A stretch of DNA of 64,000 nucleotides, from positions 310,001-374,000 of the forward strand of contig CAWGCG010000005.1 in assembly GCA_963821025.1 (NCBI GenBank). Reading direction: 5' to 3'. The position numbers and the translations under genes were made by a program. Positions 18,866-28,275 of the stretch are shown piece after piece (position 1 is the first letter of the stretch; every line of letters starts with the position of its first letter). Below the pieces are notes generated by a model. That model saw nothing but the letters and a program-made list of their open reading frames with translations, searched no databases and was not told where the DNA came from. Source of the stretch: WHSW01 sp963821025. GTDB lineage: Bacteria > Actinomycetota > Thermoleophilia > Solirubrobacterales > 70-9.

Positions 18866-20187
18866 CAGCCGTCCACGCGAGGGCCGCCGCCGTTGGTCGG
18901 CCGCCCGATGCCCTCGTAGGTGAAGCCGGCGGCGCGCATCCGGGCGGGATCGAGGAAGTTGCGTCCGTCGACCACCAGCGGGTTCGCCATCCGGGTCGCC
19001 AGCTGCGTCCAATCGAGCTCGGCGAACTGCGGCCACTCGGTGACCAAGATCGCCGCGTCGGCGCCGTCGAGCGCCTCCTCGGCGGAGGCGCTGATCGCGA
19101 TCTCCGGCAGCAACTCTCTCGCTCGCCCCGAGGCGATCGGATCGAAGGCGCGAACCTCGGCGCCCTCGCCGCGAAGCCGCGACGCGAGGACCAGGCTCGA
19201 AGCATCGCGCATGTCGTCGGTGTTCGGCTTGAACGCAAGGCCCAAGAGAGCGATCGGGCGACCCGCGAGGTCGCCGAGATGATCCTTGAGCTTGCCGACG
19301 ACCCGGCGTTTTTGCAGCTCGTTGACCTCTATCACCGCGCTCAGAAGCTGGAAGTGGTAGCCGGTGTTGCCGGCGAGCTTCTTCAAAGCCATCGTGTCCT
19401 TGCCGAAACAGCTTCCGCCCCAACCTATCCCAGCCTTGAGGAACTTCGGCCCGATCCGCTCATCGAGGCCCATGCCGGCGCCCACCTTGGTCACATCCGC
19501 GCCGACCTCCTCGCAGACGTTTGCAATCTCGTTGATGAACGAGATCTTCGTCGCCAGGAACGCGTTCGAGGCGAGCTTGATCATCTCCGCCGAGGCGACA
19601 TCCGTTCGGACCAGCTCGCCGCCGAGCGGCGCATAGACGTCGGCGACCTCCTCCGCGGCCCACTCGGAGCCGGGGTCGGCGCCGATCACCACCCTGTCAG
19701 GGTGCAGGAAGTCGTCGACCGCGGTCCCCTCCTTGAGGAACTCCGGGCAGGCGACGTAGACGAGGCCGGGCTTGCGCCGGCGAACAGCCGCTCCGGTTCC
19801 CGCCGGCACCGTGCTCTTCATCACCAGGGCGTGCTCACCGCCATCGGGAAGCGAGGCGACCACCGCCTCGACCCGGGAGAGGTTTGCATCGCCCGAGTAC
19901 GTGGGCGGCGTATCGACGCAGCAGAACAGCAAACGGCAGTGTTCGAGCGCCCCGGTGAGCTCGGTGGTGAACTGGAGGCGCTCGCGGTTGCGCTCGACCA
20001 GCTCGCCCAGCCCCGGCTCGTGGATCGGCAGGCTCCCGCCGCCACTCAGCGTCTGGATCTTGGCCTCGTCGATGTCGACCGCGAAGACCTGATGGCCGAG
20101 CTCGGCGAAGCAGCCGGCCGTGACCAGGCCGACCCAGCCCACCCCGATGACGCCGATCGGCGGCTTTGCGCTCGACGGGTTTGCCAC
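18865..20187 (-). CDS. UDP-glucose/GDP-mannose 6-dehydrogenase
   Basis: This NAD-dependent enzyme makes a two-step oxidation of an NDP-hexose to the uronic acid. The 440-residue protein has the N-terminal Rossmann motif G-V-G-W-V-G-L-V and the S-T-V-P-A-G-T segment. The catalytic cysteine lies in G-W-G-G-S-C-F-G-K-D, and the C-terminal domain contains G-L-A-F-K-P-N-T-D-D-M-R-D-A-S-S. The GTG start abuts the LCP stop as TAGTG. Most family members with this active-site pattern act on UDP-glucose. GDP-mannose is an alternative given the mannose-type enzymes beside it. It feeds an acidic sugar into the envelope polymer presumably ligated by the LCP protein. Confidence 0.93.
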   Translation of the reverse strand: MANPSSAKPPIGVIGVGWVGLVTAGCFAELGHQVFAVDIDEAKIQTLSGGGSLPIHEPGLGELVERNRERLQFTTELTGALEHCRLLFCCVDTPPTYSGDANLSRVEAVVASLPDGGEHALVMKSTVPAGTGAAVRRRKPGLVYVACPEFLKEGTAVDDFLHPDRVVIGADPGSEWAAEEVADVYAPLGGELVRTDVASAEMIKLASNAFLATKISFINEIANVCEEVGADVTKVGAGMGLDERIGPKFLKAGIGWGGSCFGKDTMALKKLAGNTGYHFQLLSAVIEVNELQKRRVVGKLKDHLGDLAGRPIALLGLAFKPNTDDMRDASSLVLASRLRGEGAEVRAFDPIASGRARELLPEIAISASAEEALDGADAAILVTEWPQFAELDWTQLATRMANPLVVDGRNFLDPARMRAAGFTYEGIGRPTNGGGPRVDG

Positions 20188-22259
20188 TAGCCGTCGAGTT
20201 CGCGCATCGAGGTCGCGATCGAGAGCATCTGCCCCTCGTCGAGCGACTGCAGCAGGCTGTTGTTGACCCAGTAGGCGCCGTGATTGGTCTTCCAGCCGAC
20301 AAGCCGCAGCCGGTCGCCGTCATAGAACAGCAGGTAGTTGCGACCGTCGATCGTGCGGATCTCGCTCGGGTTGTCGAGGATCGGTGCGTCGATCCAGTCG
20401 GTGCCGGAGACGCCGTAGTACTCCTGGAAGTAGTTCGAGCCCTGGAAGCCGGCGACCAGCTTGTAGCCGTAATAGACGTCCTTGTCGGGACCGTCGATCG
20501 GGAACGCACGGCTGGCCGGGTCGAGGCTCGATCCCGGCGCCAGGCGGGTGGGGTAGTAGATCGGGAACTCGATCATCGGGTCACCGTCCTTGCGCTTCAC
20601 CTTCGACATCTGCTCGCCATAGCTCTTGCCGCTCTCGCTCGAGTCGTCCATCGCCGGCCCGACGAAGTCCTGTTCGCTCTCCTGGGGCTTGTCCTGATCG
20701 GGCTTGTCGCCCGAGCCGCCACCGGCGTTGGGCGTTCGGTTGTCGCTGCCGGGCCTACCGGACCCGCTTTGCTTGGTGTCGGCCTCGCCCGGGGTCTCGC
20801 CGGGACGCTCGCCCGGAGTGCCCTCGGCGTTCAGGAACTGATCGACCGCCTGCTTGATCGCCGACTCCGATGCGGTCACGTAGCCCGAGGTGCCGTCGCC
20901 GAGGTCCGCCGGGAAGTGAACCTCGCGAACCGGTGCCGACTGAACCGCGGCGAACGTCTTCAGCAGCTCCAGCAGCGGCACCGCAGCGCCGATGTCGGAG
21001 GTCGTGTACTCGGTGAAGATGTCGAGCAGCTCGTTGCGGTCGTTGATCAGGGTTCCCGTGGTCAGCTTCTGCCGGGCCTCGCGGAGGAAGTCCTGCTGGC
21101 GCGCGGAGCGGACCAGGTCGGTGTCGTCGTGGCGAAAGCGCACGTACTGGAGCGCCTTCAGACCGCAGAGGCGCTGATAGCCGGCCTCGATGTCGATCTC
21201 GGCGATGCCGCTCTCGGGCGCGATGTAGTAGCGGCGGTCGACGTCGATGTAGACGCAGCCGATCGCGTTGACCGCGTCGGCAAACCCGGTGAAGTTGATG
21301 TTGACGACGTGGGCGACATCGAGCCCGGTGAGCTGCTGAACGACCTTGAACGTCTTGTCGGGACCGCCGGCCGCATAGGCCTCGTTGAACTTGCCGACGC
21401 CGACCCCGGGGATGTTCACCTTCAGGTCGCGGGGAATCGAGAGCAGCGCGATCGCGTCCTTGTCCGGGTCGACGCGCAGCAGGATCGTCGTGTCCGAGCG
21501 CCCCGGGTCGCCCTTGGTGTCGAGGCGCTTGTCGGAGCCGATGATCAGGATCGTCTGCGGGTCGCCGCCGTCGACCTCGGCGAGCTGATCGCGCAAGGAG
21601 GCGAGCTTGTCGTTGTCGGAGAGGCCCTCGGCGATGTCGGTCAGGTAGACGAGCAGGCTGATCGAAGTCGCCGCCGCCATCGAGGCGATGATCAGAAAGG
21701 AGGCGGCGAGGAACCGCGCCCAAAGCCGCTTCGGTTTCGGTGGCTCACCGCTGTCGCCGTTGGTGGCAGGCTCGGCGGCGGCGACCTCGGCCTCGGCCGG
21801 AGTCGTCTCCCCCGTTTCGGCGACGGGCGGCTTCGCTTCCTGCTCGGCGGTCCGGGCCTGCAGCCCGGCCATCGCCTGCTCGCGCGCCTGCTCGCGATCG
21901 GCTAGCGCGAGCGTATCGGCCTCGACCGTCGCCCCCGGGTCGGGTTCGCCCTCCGCGGCGGGCTCCTCGGCCTCGAGCTCTTCCTCGTGCTCGGGCTCGT
22001 CCTCCTCGTCCTCGTCCTCGTCCTCGAGCTCCTCCTCGTCCTCGAGCTCTTCCTCTTCCTCGAGCTCTTGCTCTTCCTCGTCGGGCTCTTCCCCGTCGTC
22101 GTCGAGCTCTTCCTCGTGCTCGGGCTCCTCGGCGCCGAAGCGGTGACGCCCCGCCCAGGTGGCGGGCGGCGGCGGCTGATGCTCGTCGTTGGGCGACCTG
22201 TCGGCCTCCCGGGCATCCTCGTCCGGGGGCAGATTCGGATCGCGGTCGTCAGCGCTCAA
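20187..22259 (-). CDS. LytR-CpsA-Psr (LCP) family glycopolymer ligase with acidic N-terminal region
   Basis: LCP proteins transfer lipid-linked glycopolymers to peptidoglycan outside the membrane. The 690-residue protein starts at TTG 22259, which overlaps the peptidase stop as TTGA. Residues 40-110 are almost entirely Glu and Asp. One membrane segment follows at about 180-208 (F-L-A-A-S-F-L-I-I-A-S-M), then the LCP domain at about 230-400. That domain has the family Asp/Arg residues in G-S-D-K-R-L, G-R-S-D-T-T and S-I-P-R-D-L, plus V-R-F-R-H-D-D. A Gly/Pro/Asp-rich linker leads to an unrecognised C-terminal domain of about 130 residues (motifs FPIYYPTRLAPGS, YYGYKLV). The orientation is cytoplasmic acidic tail and external catalytic domain. 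Confidence 0.9.
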   Translation of the reverse strand: MSADDRDPNLPPDEDAREADRSPNDEHQPPPPATWAGRHRFGAEEPEHEEELDDDGEEPDEEEQELEEEEELEDEEELEDEDEDEEDEPEHEEELEAEEPAAEGEPDPGATVEADTLALADREQAREQAMAGLQARTAEQEAKPPVAETGETTPAEAEVAAAEPATNGDSGEPPKPKRLWARFLAASFLIIASMAAATSISLLVYLTDIAEGLSDNDKLASLRDQLAEVDGGDPQTILIIGSDKRLDTKGDPGRSDTTILLRVDPDKDAIALLSIPRDLKVNIPGVGVGKFNEAYAAGGPDKTFKVVQQLTGLDVAHVVNINFTGFADAVNAIGCVYIDVDRRYYIAPESGIAEIDIEAGYQRLCGLKALQYVRFRHDDTDLVRSARQQDFLREARQKLTTGTLINDRNELLDIFTEYTTSDIGAAVPLLELLKTFAAVQSAPVREVHFPADLGDGTSGYVTASESAIKQAVDQFLNAEGTPGERPGETPGEADTKQSGSGRPGSDNRTPNAGGGSGDKPDQDKPQESEQDFVGPAMDDSSESGKSYGEQMSKVKRKDGDPMIEFPIYYPTRLAPGSSLDPASRAFPIDGPDKDVYYGYKLVAGFQGSNYFQEYYGVSGTDWIDAPILDNPSEIRTIDGRNYLLFYDGDRLRLVGWKTNHGAYWVNNSLLQSLDEGQMLSIATSMRELDG

Positions 22260-23365
22260 GCGCTCGCTCCATCGGAGTTCGCATCGGGCAGCCAGCTCGG
22301 TAGCGAGTGGACGAAGTCGACCAGCGCCCGGCGGTAGGCGGCCAGCGAGTCGACCGAGACCCATTCATCGGGACCGTGGTGGCCACCGCCGAGGGGCCCG
22401 AACTCGACCGCGGGCACGCCCGCGCGCAGAAACGAGACCGCGTCCGAAGCGCCGTCACGCCCGACGCTGGTCACCTCGCCCGCGAGGTGCGGCGCCGTCG
22501 CCTCGCACAGCGCCTTGACGAACGGGAGCTCAGGATCGACGGCGGCGGGCGGTCGCTTGAAGGTCGAGATCACGGTCGCGCCCGCAATCCCGCCAACCTC
22601 CTCCAGGATCGACTCGGGATCCTGCTCGGGCAGGTAGCGAACGTCGACGTCTATGAAGCACATATCCGGGACCTTGTTCAAAGCGTCACCGCCAAGGATG
22701 CGGCCGAGATTGATCGACGGCCGATCGAACAGCTCCGAGCTGCGAGACGCAAACGGTAGCGATTGAATCGCTCGGAAGACATCGATCGCCCTCAGGATCG
22801 CGTTCTCGCCCAGCCACGGGGTGGCGCCGTGCGCCGCGCGGCCCTCGACCTGGAGCCGCATCGCGACGACGCCCTTTGCCGCCACACCGACATGCATGTC
22901 GGTGGGCTCGCCGGTGATCGCGAAGTCGCCGACGAACCCCTCGGAGACGAGCAGGTCGCCGCCGCGCTCCTGATCCTCCTCCGACTCCTCGTCGGGGACG
23001 ATCCCGAGCCGCACCCGGACCGCGTCTTGGTCTGAGAGGTCGTTGACCGCGAGCAGCAGCGAGGCGACGGCGCCCTTCATGTCGTAGGCGCCACGGCCGT
23101 AGAGGCGGTCGCCCTCCAGACGCGGCTCGAACTGGTGAGGGCGCCCCGGGACGACGTCGAGGTGGCCGTGCAGGAGGACCGTCGTCGCCGCATCCTTGGG
23201 GCCGACGTCGGCGACCGTGATCGGTAGCCCGCGGACCCCGAGCTGGCGGGTCTCGATGTCGCGTGCGTCGAGCCACCCCTTGACGAACCCGGCGCACTGC
23301 TTGATCCCCTCCGCGCGCGAGGTGTCGTAGGCGATCAGCTTCTCTGTGAGTAGGCGTTCGTCCAT
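22256..23365 (-). CDS. M20-family metallopeptidase (ArgE/DapE-type deacylase or dipeptidase)
   Basis: The 369-residue enzyme is predicted to hydrolyse an amide bond with a di-zinc centre. Metal ligands are recognisable in H-G-H-L-D-V-V-P, in P-D-E-E-S-E-E-D (bridging Glu and catalytic base) and in the C-terminal G-G-G-H-H-G-P-D-E. A lid/dimerisation domain lies at about residues 170-280. Substrates for this family include acetylornithine, succinyl-diaminopimelate and dipeptides; none can be chosen here. It starts at ATG 23365 and overlaps the LCP gene by four bases. It thus heads the polysaccharide operon, directly after the repeat element that follows atpC. Confidence 0.87.
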   Translation of the reverse strand: MDERLLTEKLIAYDTSRAEGIKQCAGFVKGWLDARDIETRQLGVRGLPITVADVGPKDAATTVLLHGHLDVVPGRPHQFEPRLEGDRLYGRGAYDMKGAVASLLLAVNDLSDQDAVRVRLGIVPDEESEEDQERGGDLLVSEGFVGDFAITGEPTDMHVGVAAKGVVAMRLQVEGRAAHGATPWLGENAILRAIDVFRAIQSLPFASRSSELFDRPSINLGRILGGDALNKVPDMCFIDVDVRYLPEQDPESILEEVGGIAGATVISTFKRPPAAVDPELPFVKALCEATAPHLAGEVTSVGRDGASDAVSFLRAGVPAVEFGPLGGGHHGPDEWVSVDSLAAYRRALVDFVHSLPSWLPDANSDGASA

Positions 23366-23370
23366 ATTTG

Positions 23371-23443
23371 AGTAGGCAGTATGCAGTTCGGCGGCTTCGC
23401 CGCCTCGCAGTAGGCAGACTGCCTACCGCCTACTGCCTACTGC
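23371..23443. repeat. GTAGGCAGT-family intergenic repeat, copy 1
   Basis: Four or more AGTAGGCAG or inverted CTGCCTACT words surround the hairpin GGCGGC-TTC-GCCGCC. Positions 23389-23418 are identical over 30 bases to the reverse complement of 26461-26490 in copy 2. The last words run into the 3' end of atpC, so the final codons and the TAG stop of atpC come from the repeat. Confidence 0.8.
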
Positions 23444-23858
23444 CGTTCTCCGCGATCTTTATGAACGCTTCGGCCCGGGCGCGCTCGCGCTCGGCCTGCT
23501 CGGCGGTCGCCGAGCCCTCCTCGGCCTCCGAGAGGCGCTGCTCGGCGCTCTCGAGGCGCTCCTTGAGCTGGCTCACGTCGAGCTCGTCCGGCGGGATCGC
23601 CTCGGCGACCAGCACCCGCGCCCGGTTGGCGAAGACCTCGAGCCAGCCCTCCCCCTGGGCGTAGGTCTCGACCTCGGAATCGGACTGGTGGAGCCGCAGC
23701 TCGGCCGGGACCAGCCTCGCGACCATCGGGATGTGGCGCGCGAGGATCCCGACCTCGCCGGTCGTCGTCCGGGTCGTGACCATCTGCAGCTGACCCGAGA
23801 ACACCTCGCCCTCGGGCGTCAGCACCTGGGCCTCGAGCTCGTCGTGACCCTCGGCCAT
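23430..23858 (-). CDS. atpC: ATP synthase F1 epsilon subunit
   Basis: The epsilon subunit sits on the gamma stalk, couples rotation to catalysis and can inhibit ATP hydrolysis. The 142-residue protein has the N-terminal beta-sandwich (motifs V-L-T-P-E-G-E-V-F-S-G, G-E-V-G-I-L-A-R-H-I-P-M-V, E-G-W-L-E-V-F-A-N-R). The helical C-terminus contains E-R-L-E-S-A-E-Q-R-L-S-E-A. The ATG overlaps the atpD stop by one base. The final residues G-S-R-Q and the stop are encoded by the GTAGGCAGT repeat, so the natural end of the gene may have been overwritten by the element. It is the last gene of the atp operon. Confidence 0.96.
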   Translation of the reverse strand: MAEGHDELEAQVLTPEGEVFSGQLQMVTTRTTTGEVGILARHIPMVARLVPAELRLHQSDSEVETYAQGEGWLEVFANRARVLVAEAIPPDELDVSQLKERLESAEQRLSEAEEGSATAEQAERERARAEAFIKIAENGSRQ

Positions 23859-25426
23859 CAGGCGGGCGCCTCGGCCTCTTCTTCTTCGCGATCCTCGCTG
23901 TCCTCGTCCTCGCGCTGCTCGGTCTCCTCTTGCTCGCGCTCGGTGCGGTCCTCGGCCTCGTCGCGCTCGCGCTCGACGCCCTCGTCGGCCTCGCCCTTCT
24001 CCTCGGTGCCGCTGACCTGGTCGATCGAGCCCTTCATGTAGAACGCCGACTCCGGCAGGTCGTCGTACTTGCCGTCGAGGATCTCGCGGAAGCTGCGCAC
24101 GGTTTCGGCGATCGGCACGTACTCGCCGTCGCGGCCGGTGAACTCCGAGGCGACGAAGAACGGCTGTGAGAGAAAGCGCTCGAGCTTGCGGGCGCGGTTG
24201 ACCGCCTGCTTGTCCTCGTCGGAGAGCTCGTCGATTCCGAGGATCGCGATGATGTCCTGGAGCTCCTTGTAGCGCTGCAGGTTCTCTTGGACCTCGGTCG
24301 CGGTGTTGTAGTGCTCTTCGCCGAGGATGTCCGGCTTGAGGATCGTCGACGACGAGTCGAGCGGGTCGACCGCCGGGTAGATCCCCTTCTCCGAGATCGC
24401 CCGCGAGAGCGCCGTGGTCGCGTTCAGGTGTGCGAACACCGACGCCGGCGCCGGGTCGGTGTAGTCGTCGGCCGGTACGTAGACCGCTTGGATCGAGGTC
24501 ACGGATCCCTGCTTGGTCGAGCTGATCCGCTCCTGCAGGCCGCCCATCTCGGTGTCCAGGGTCGGCTGGTAGCCCACCGCGGAGGGCATCCGGCCCAGCA
24601 GCGCCGAGACCTCGGAGCCCGCCTGGACGAAGCGGAAGATGTTGTCGATGAACAGGAGCACGTCCTGGCCGCCCTGCTCGCGAAAGTACTCCGCCATCGT
24701 CAGCCCGGAGAGAGCGACCCGCAGCCGGGCGCCCGGGGGCTCGTTCATCTGGCCGAAGACCAACATCGTCTTCTCGAGCACGCCGGACTCCTTCATCTCG
24801 AGCCAGAGGTCGTTGCCCTCACGAGAGCGCTCGCCAACCCCGCAGAAGGCCGAGAGCCCCTCGTGCTCCTCGGCGATGTTCCGGATCAGCTCCTGGATCA
24901 GCACCGTCTTGCCGACGCCGGCGCCGCCGAACAGGCCCACCTTGCCGCCCTTCGCGTAGGGCGCGAGCAGATCGACCACCTTGATCCCCGTCTCGAGGAT
25001 CTCCTGTGCGGGAGCGAGGTCCTCGACGCTCGGGGCCGGGCGGTGAATCGGCCACCTGTCGTCGGCATCGACGTCGCCCTCGTTGTCGATCGGCTCGCCG
25101 AGCAGGTTGAAGATGCGGCCGAGCGTGGCGCGGCCGACTGGGACCGTGATCGGGCCGCCGGTGTCGATCACCTCGTCACCTCGCTGGATTCCGTCGGTGG
25201 CGTCCATGGCGACAGCGCGGACACGGTCGTCGCCGAGATGCTGTTGGACCTCGCAGGTGAGCTCGAACGGTTCGCGATCGTCGCTGCCCTCGACCCTGAT
25301 CTCGAGCGCGAAGTAGATCTCCGGCAGCCGCTCGTCGAAGACCGCGTCGACGACGACGCCGGTGACCGATTCGACTCGGCCGATGTTGGTTCCGTTGCTC
25401 GCTTCGTTTCCGTCGGTTTCAGCCAT
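23858..25426 (-). CDS. atpD: ATP synthase F1 beta subunit with charged C-terminal tail
   Basis: Beta carries the catalytic nucleotide sites of F1. The 522-residue protein contains the P-loop G-G-A-G-V-G-K-T-V-L, V-G-E-R-S-R-E-G-N-D-L and the catalytic region L-L-F-I-D-N-I-F-R-F. Start is ATG 25426, preceded by AAAGGAG. The frame opens further upstream but that part lies in the repeat element. The usual family end is reached near residue 470 (F-Y-M-K-G-S-I-D). About fifty additional residues, mainly Glu, Asp and Arg, follow and end E-A-E-A-P-A. This tail is absent from model beta subunits. It overlaps atpC by one base. Confidence 0.97.
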   Translation of the reverse strand: MAETDGNEASNGTNIGRVESVTGVVVDAVFDERLPEIYFALEIRVEGSDDREPFELTCEVQQHLGDDRVRAVAMDATDGIQRGDEVIDTGGPITVPVGRATLGRIFNLLGEPIDNEGDVDADDRWPIHRPAPSVEDLAPAQEILETGIKVVDLLAPYAKGGKVGLFGGAGVGKTVLIQELIRNIAEEHEGLSAFCGVGERSREGNDLWLEMKESGVLEKTMLVFGQMNEPPGARLRVALSGLTMAEYFREQGGQDVLLFIDNIFRFVQAGSEVSALLGRMPSAVGYQPTLDTEMGGLQERISSTKQGSVTSIQAVYVPADDYTDPAPASVFAHLNATTALSRAISEKGIYPAVDPLDSSSTILKPDILGEEHYNTATEVQENLQRYKELQDIIAILGIDELSDEDKQAVNRARKLERFLSQPFFVASEFTGRDGEYVPIAETVRSFREILDGKYDDLPESAFYMKGSIDQVSGTEEKGEADEGVERERDEAEDRTEREQEETEQREDEDSEDREEEEAEAPA

Positions 25427-25442
25427 GTTTCTCCTTTGGTTC

Positions 25443-25499
25443 ACCACTCGCCTCTCGACACTCGCCACTCGAGCGACGAGTGGCTAATGGCGAGTGGCT
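25443..25499. repeat. CGAGTGGC-type intergenic repeat between atpG and atpD
   Basis: The words CACTCGCC, ACTCGCCACTCG and their inverted forms CGAGTGGC, GGCGAGTGGC alternate across the gap, so the transcript can form a strong stem. The organisation matches the GTAGGCAGT elements, but the word differs. The TAG stop of atpG falls at its edge. Possible roles are mRNA processing or stabilisation between the two genes. Confidence 0.65.
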
Positions 25500-26415
25500 A
25501 TCCGAGCGCCTCCGCCCCTCCGACCACCTCCAAAATCTCCTGCGTGATCTCGGCCTGGCGGGCTCGGTTCATCGCCAGCGTCAGGTCGCCGATCATGTCC
25601 TGCGCGTTCTCAGCCGCGGAGCGCATCGCCGTCATCCGCGCCCCCAGCTCCGAGGCCGACGACTCGAGCAGCGCCCGGTAGACCGAGAGGTCGACGTACT
25701 CCTCGAACAGCATCGGCAGCAGCTGCTCGGGCTCGGGCTCGTAGTCCCAGAAGGCCTTGAGGTGTGCCTCGGCGAGCTCCTCGTCGGCCGGGGGCTCGGG
25801 TTCGGGGATGCCCTCGCCGAAGACCTCGGCCTGCTGCAGCGGCAGCAGAGTCTGGCGACGAACGTACTGGGTCAGCGGCGAGACGTAGCGGTTGTAGACG
25901 AGCTCGACCCGGTCGAGGTCCGAGTCGACGTATGCGCTGGTCACGTCGTGCGAGATCTCGCGCGCATCAGTGAACGCCGGCCGATCGGTGAACCCGGCGT
26001 AGGAGTGCTCGACGTTCTCGCCGCGAAAGCCCATCGAGGAGACGCCCCGGCGGCCGATCACCGAGAAGGCGACCTCGGCGCCGTCGGCGGCGAACTCGCG
26101 CTTCAGCCGCACGCCCTCGCGGATGATGTTGGTATTGAAGGCGCCGGCGAGCCCGCGATCGCCGGTGACCAGGATGATCCCGACCCTGTCGACGCTGTCG
26201 TGCTCGTCGAGCAGCGCGACCCGCGGGATCTCCGTCGATGCCTCGGAGACCTGCTGCGTCATCTTGCGGATCGCCTGCGCGTAGGGGCGCATGTTGTCGA
26301 TTCGCTGCTCGGCCCGGCGCAGCCGCGCCGCAGCGACCATCTCCATCGCGCGCGTGATCTGGTGAATGTTCTTCACGCTTGCGATGCGGCTCTTTACTTC
26401 TTTCTGGGTGGCCAT
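25498..26415 (-). CDS. atpG: ATP synthase F1 gamma subunit
   Basis: Gamma is the central rotating shaft of F1. The 305-residue protein has the conserved N-terminal coiled coil (K-S-R-I-A-S-V-K-N-I-H-Q-I-T-R-A-M-E-M-V-A-A-A) and V-T-G-D-R-G-L-A-G-A-F-N. It ends with the matching C-terminal helix S-E-L-G-A-R-M-T-A-M-R-S-A-A-E-N-A. A Pro/Glu-rich stretch near residue 205 (E-P-E-P-P-A-D-E-E) is an insertion relative to E. coli. The gene is flanked on both sides by intergenic repeats, unlike the tightly overlapping genes elsewhere in the operon. Confidence 0.96.
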   Translation of the reverse strand: MATQKEVKSRIASVKNIHQITRAMEMVAAARLRRAEQRIDNMRPYAQAIRKMTQQVSEASTEIPRVALLDEHDSVDRVGIILVTGDRGLAGAFNTNIIREGVRLKREFAADGAEVAFSVIGRRGVSSMGFRGENVEHSYAGFTDRPAFTDAREISHDVTSAYVDSDLDRVELVYNRYVSPLTQYVRRQTLLPLQQAEVFGEGIPEPEPPADEELAEAHLKAFWDYEPEPEQLLPMLFEEYVDLSVYRALLESSASELGARMTAMRSAAENAQDMIGDLTLAMNRARQAEITQEILEVVGGAEALG

Positions 26416-26416
26416 G

Positions 26417-26505
26417 GAGTAGGCAGTAGGCAGTAGGCAGTAACTGCGCAGCGGGCCCTTTCTGCCTACTGCGAGGCGGCGAAGCCGCCGGTCTGCCTAG
26501 TGCAG
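26417..26505. repeat. GTAGGCAGT-family intergenic repeat, copy 2
   Basis: The left side is a run of three AGTAGGCAGT words. The right side has CTGCCTACTGC, the hairpin GGCGGCGAAGCCGCC and CTGCCTAGTGC. Positions 26461-26490 are the exact reverse complement of the 30-base core of copy 1. It separates atpA from atpG and can fold over its full length. Confidence 0.8.
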
Positions 26506-26510
26506 GCTCG

Positions 26511-28190
<1,680 letters not shown>

Positions 28191-28216
28191 GCTTCTAATG
28201 CTCCTTAGTTTCTTGC

Positions 28217-28262
28217 GGCCGCCTGCGGCGGCCTTGCACGCTTCTTTCGGGGCTAAAGCCCC
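28217..28262. other. Pair of hairpins between atpH and atpA
   Basis: Two perfect inverted repeats lie in the gap: GGCCGCC-TGC-GGCGGCC (28217-28233) and GGGGCT-AA-AGCCCC (28249-28262). Neither is followed by a T-run on the minus strand, so they look more like processing or stability elements than intrinsic terminators. Confidence 0.6.
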
Positions 28263-28275
28263 TCAACTCACATCC

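Noticed and set aside
21960..22130. Apparent tandem DNA repeat of GAG/CTC triplets
   Set aside because: It encodes the Glu/Asp-rich region of the LCP protein; the periodicity follows the amino-acid bias and is not an independent repeat.
28217..28262. Intrinsic terminator between atpH and atpA
   Set aside because: The two hairpins lack a following T-run on the transcribed strand, and a terminator inside the atp operon would be unlikely; recorded as hairpins only.
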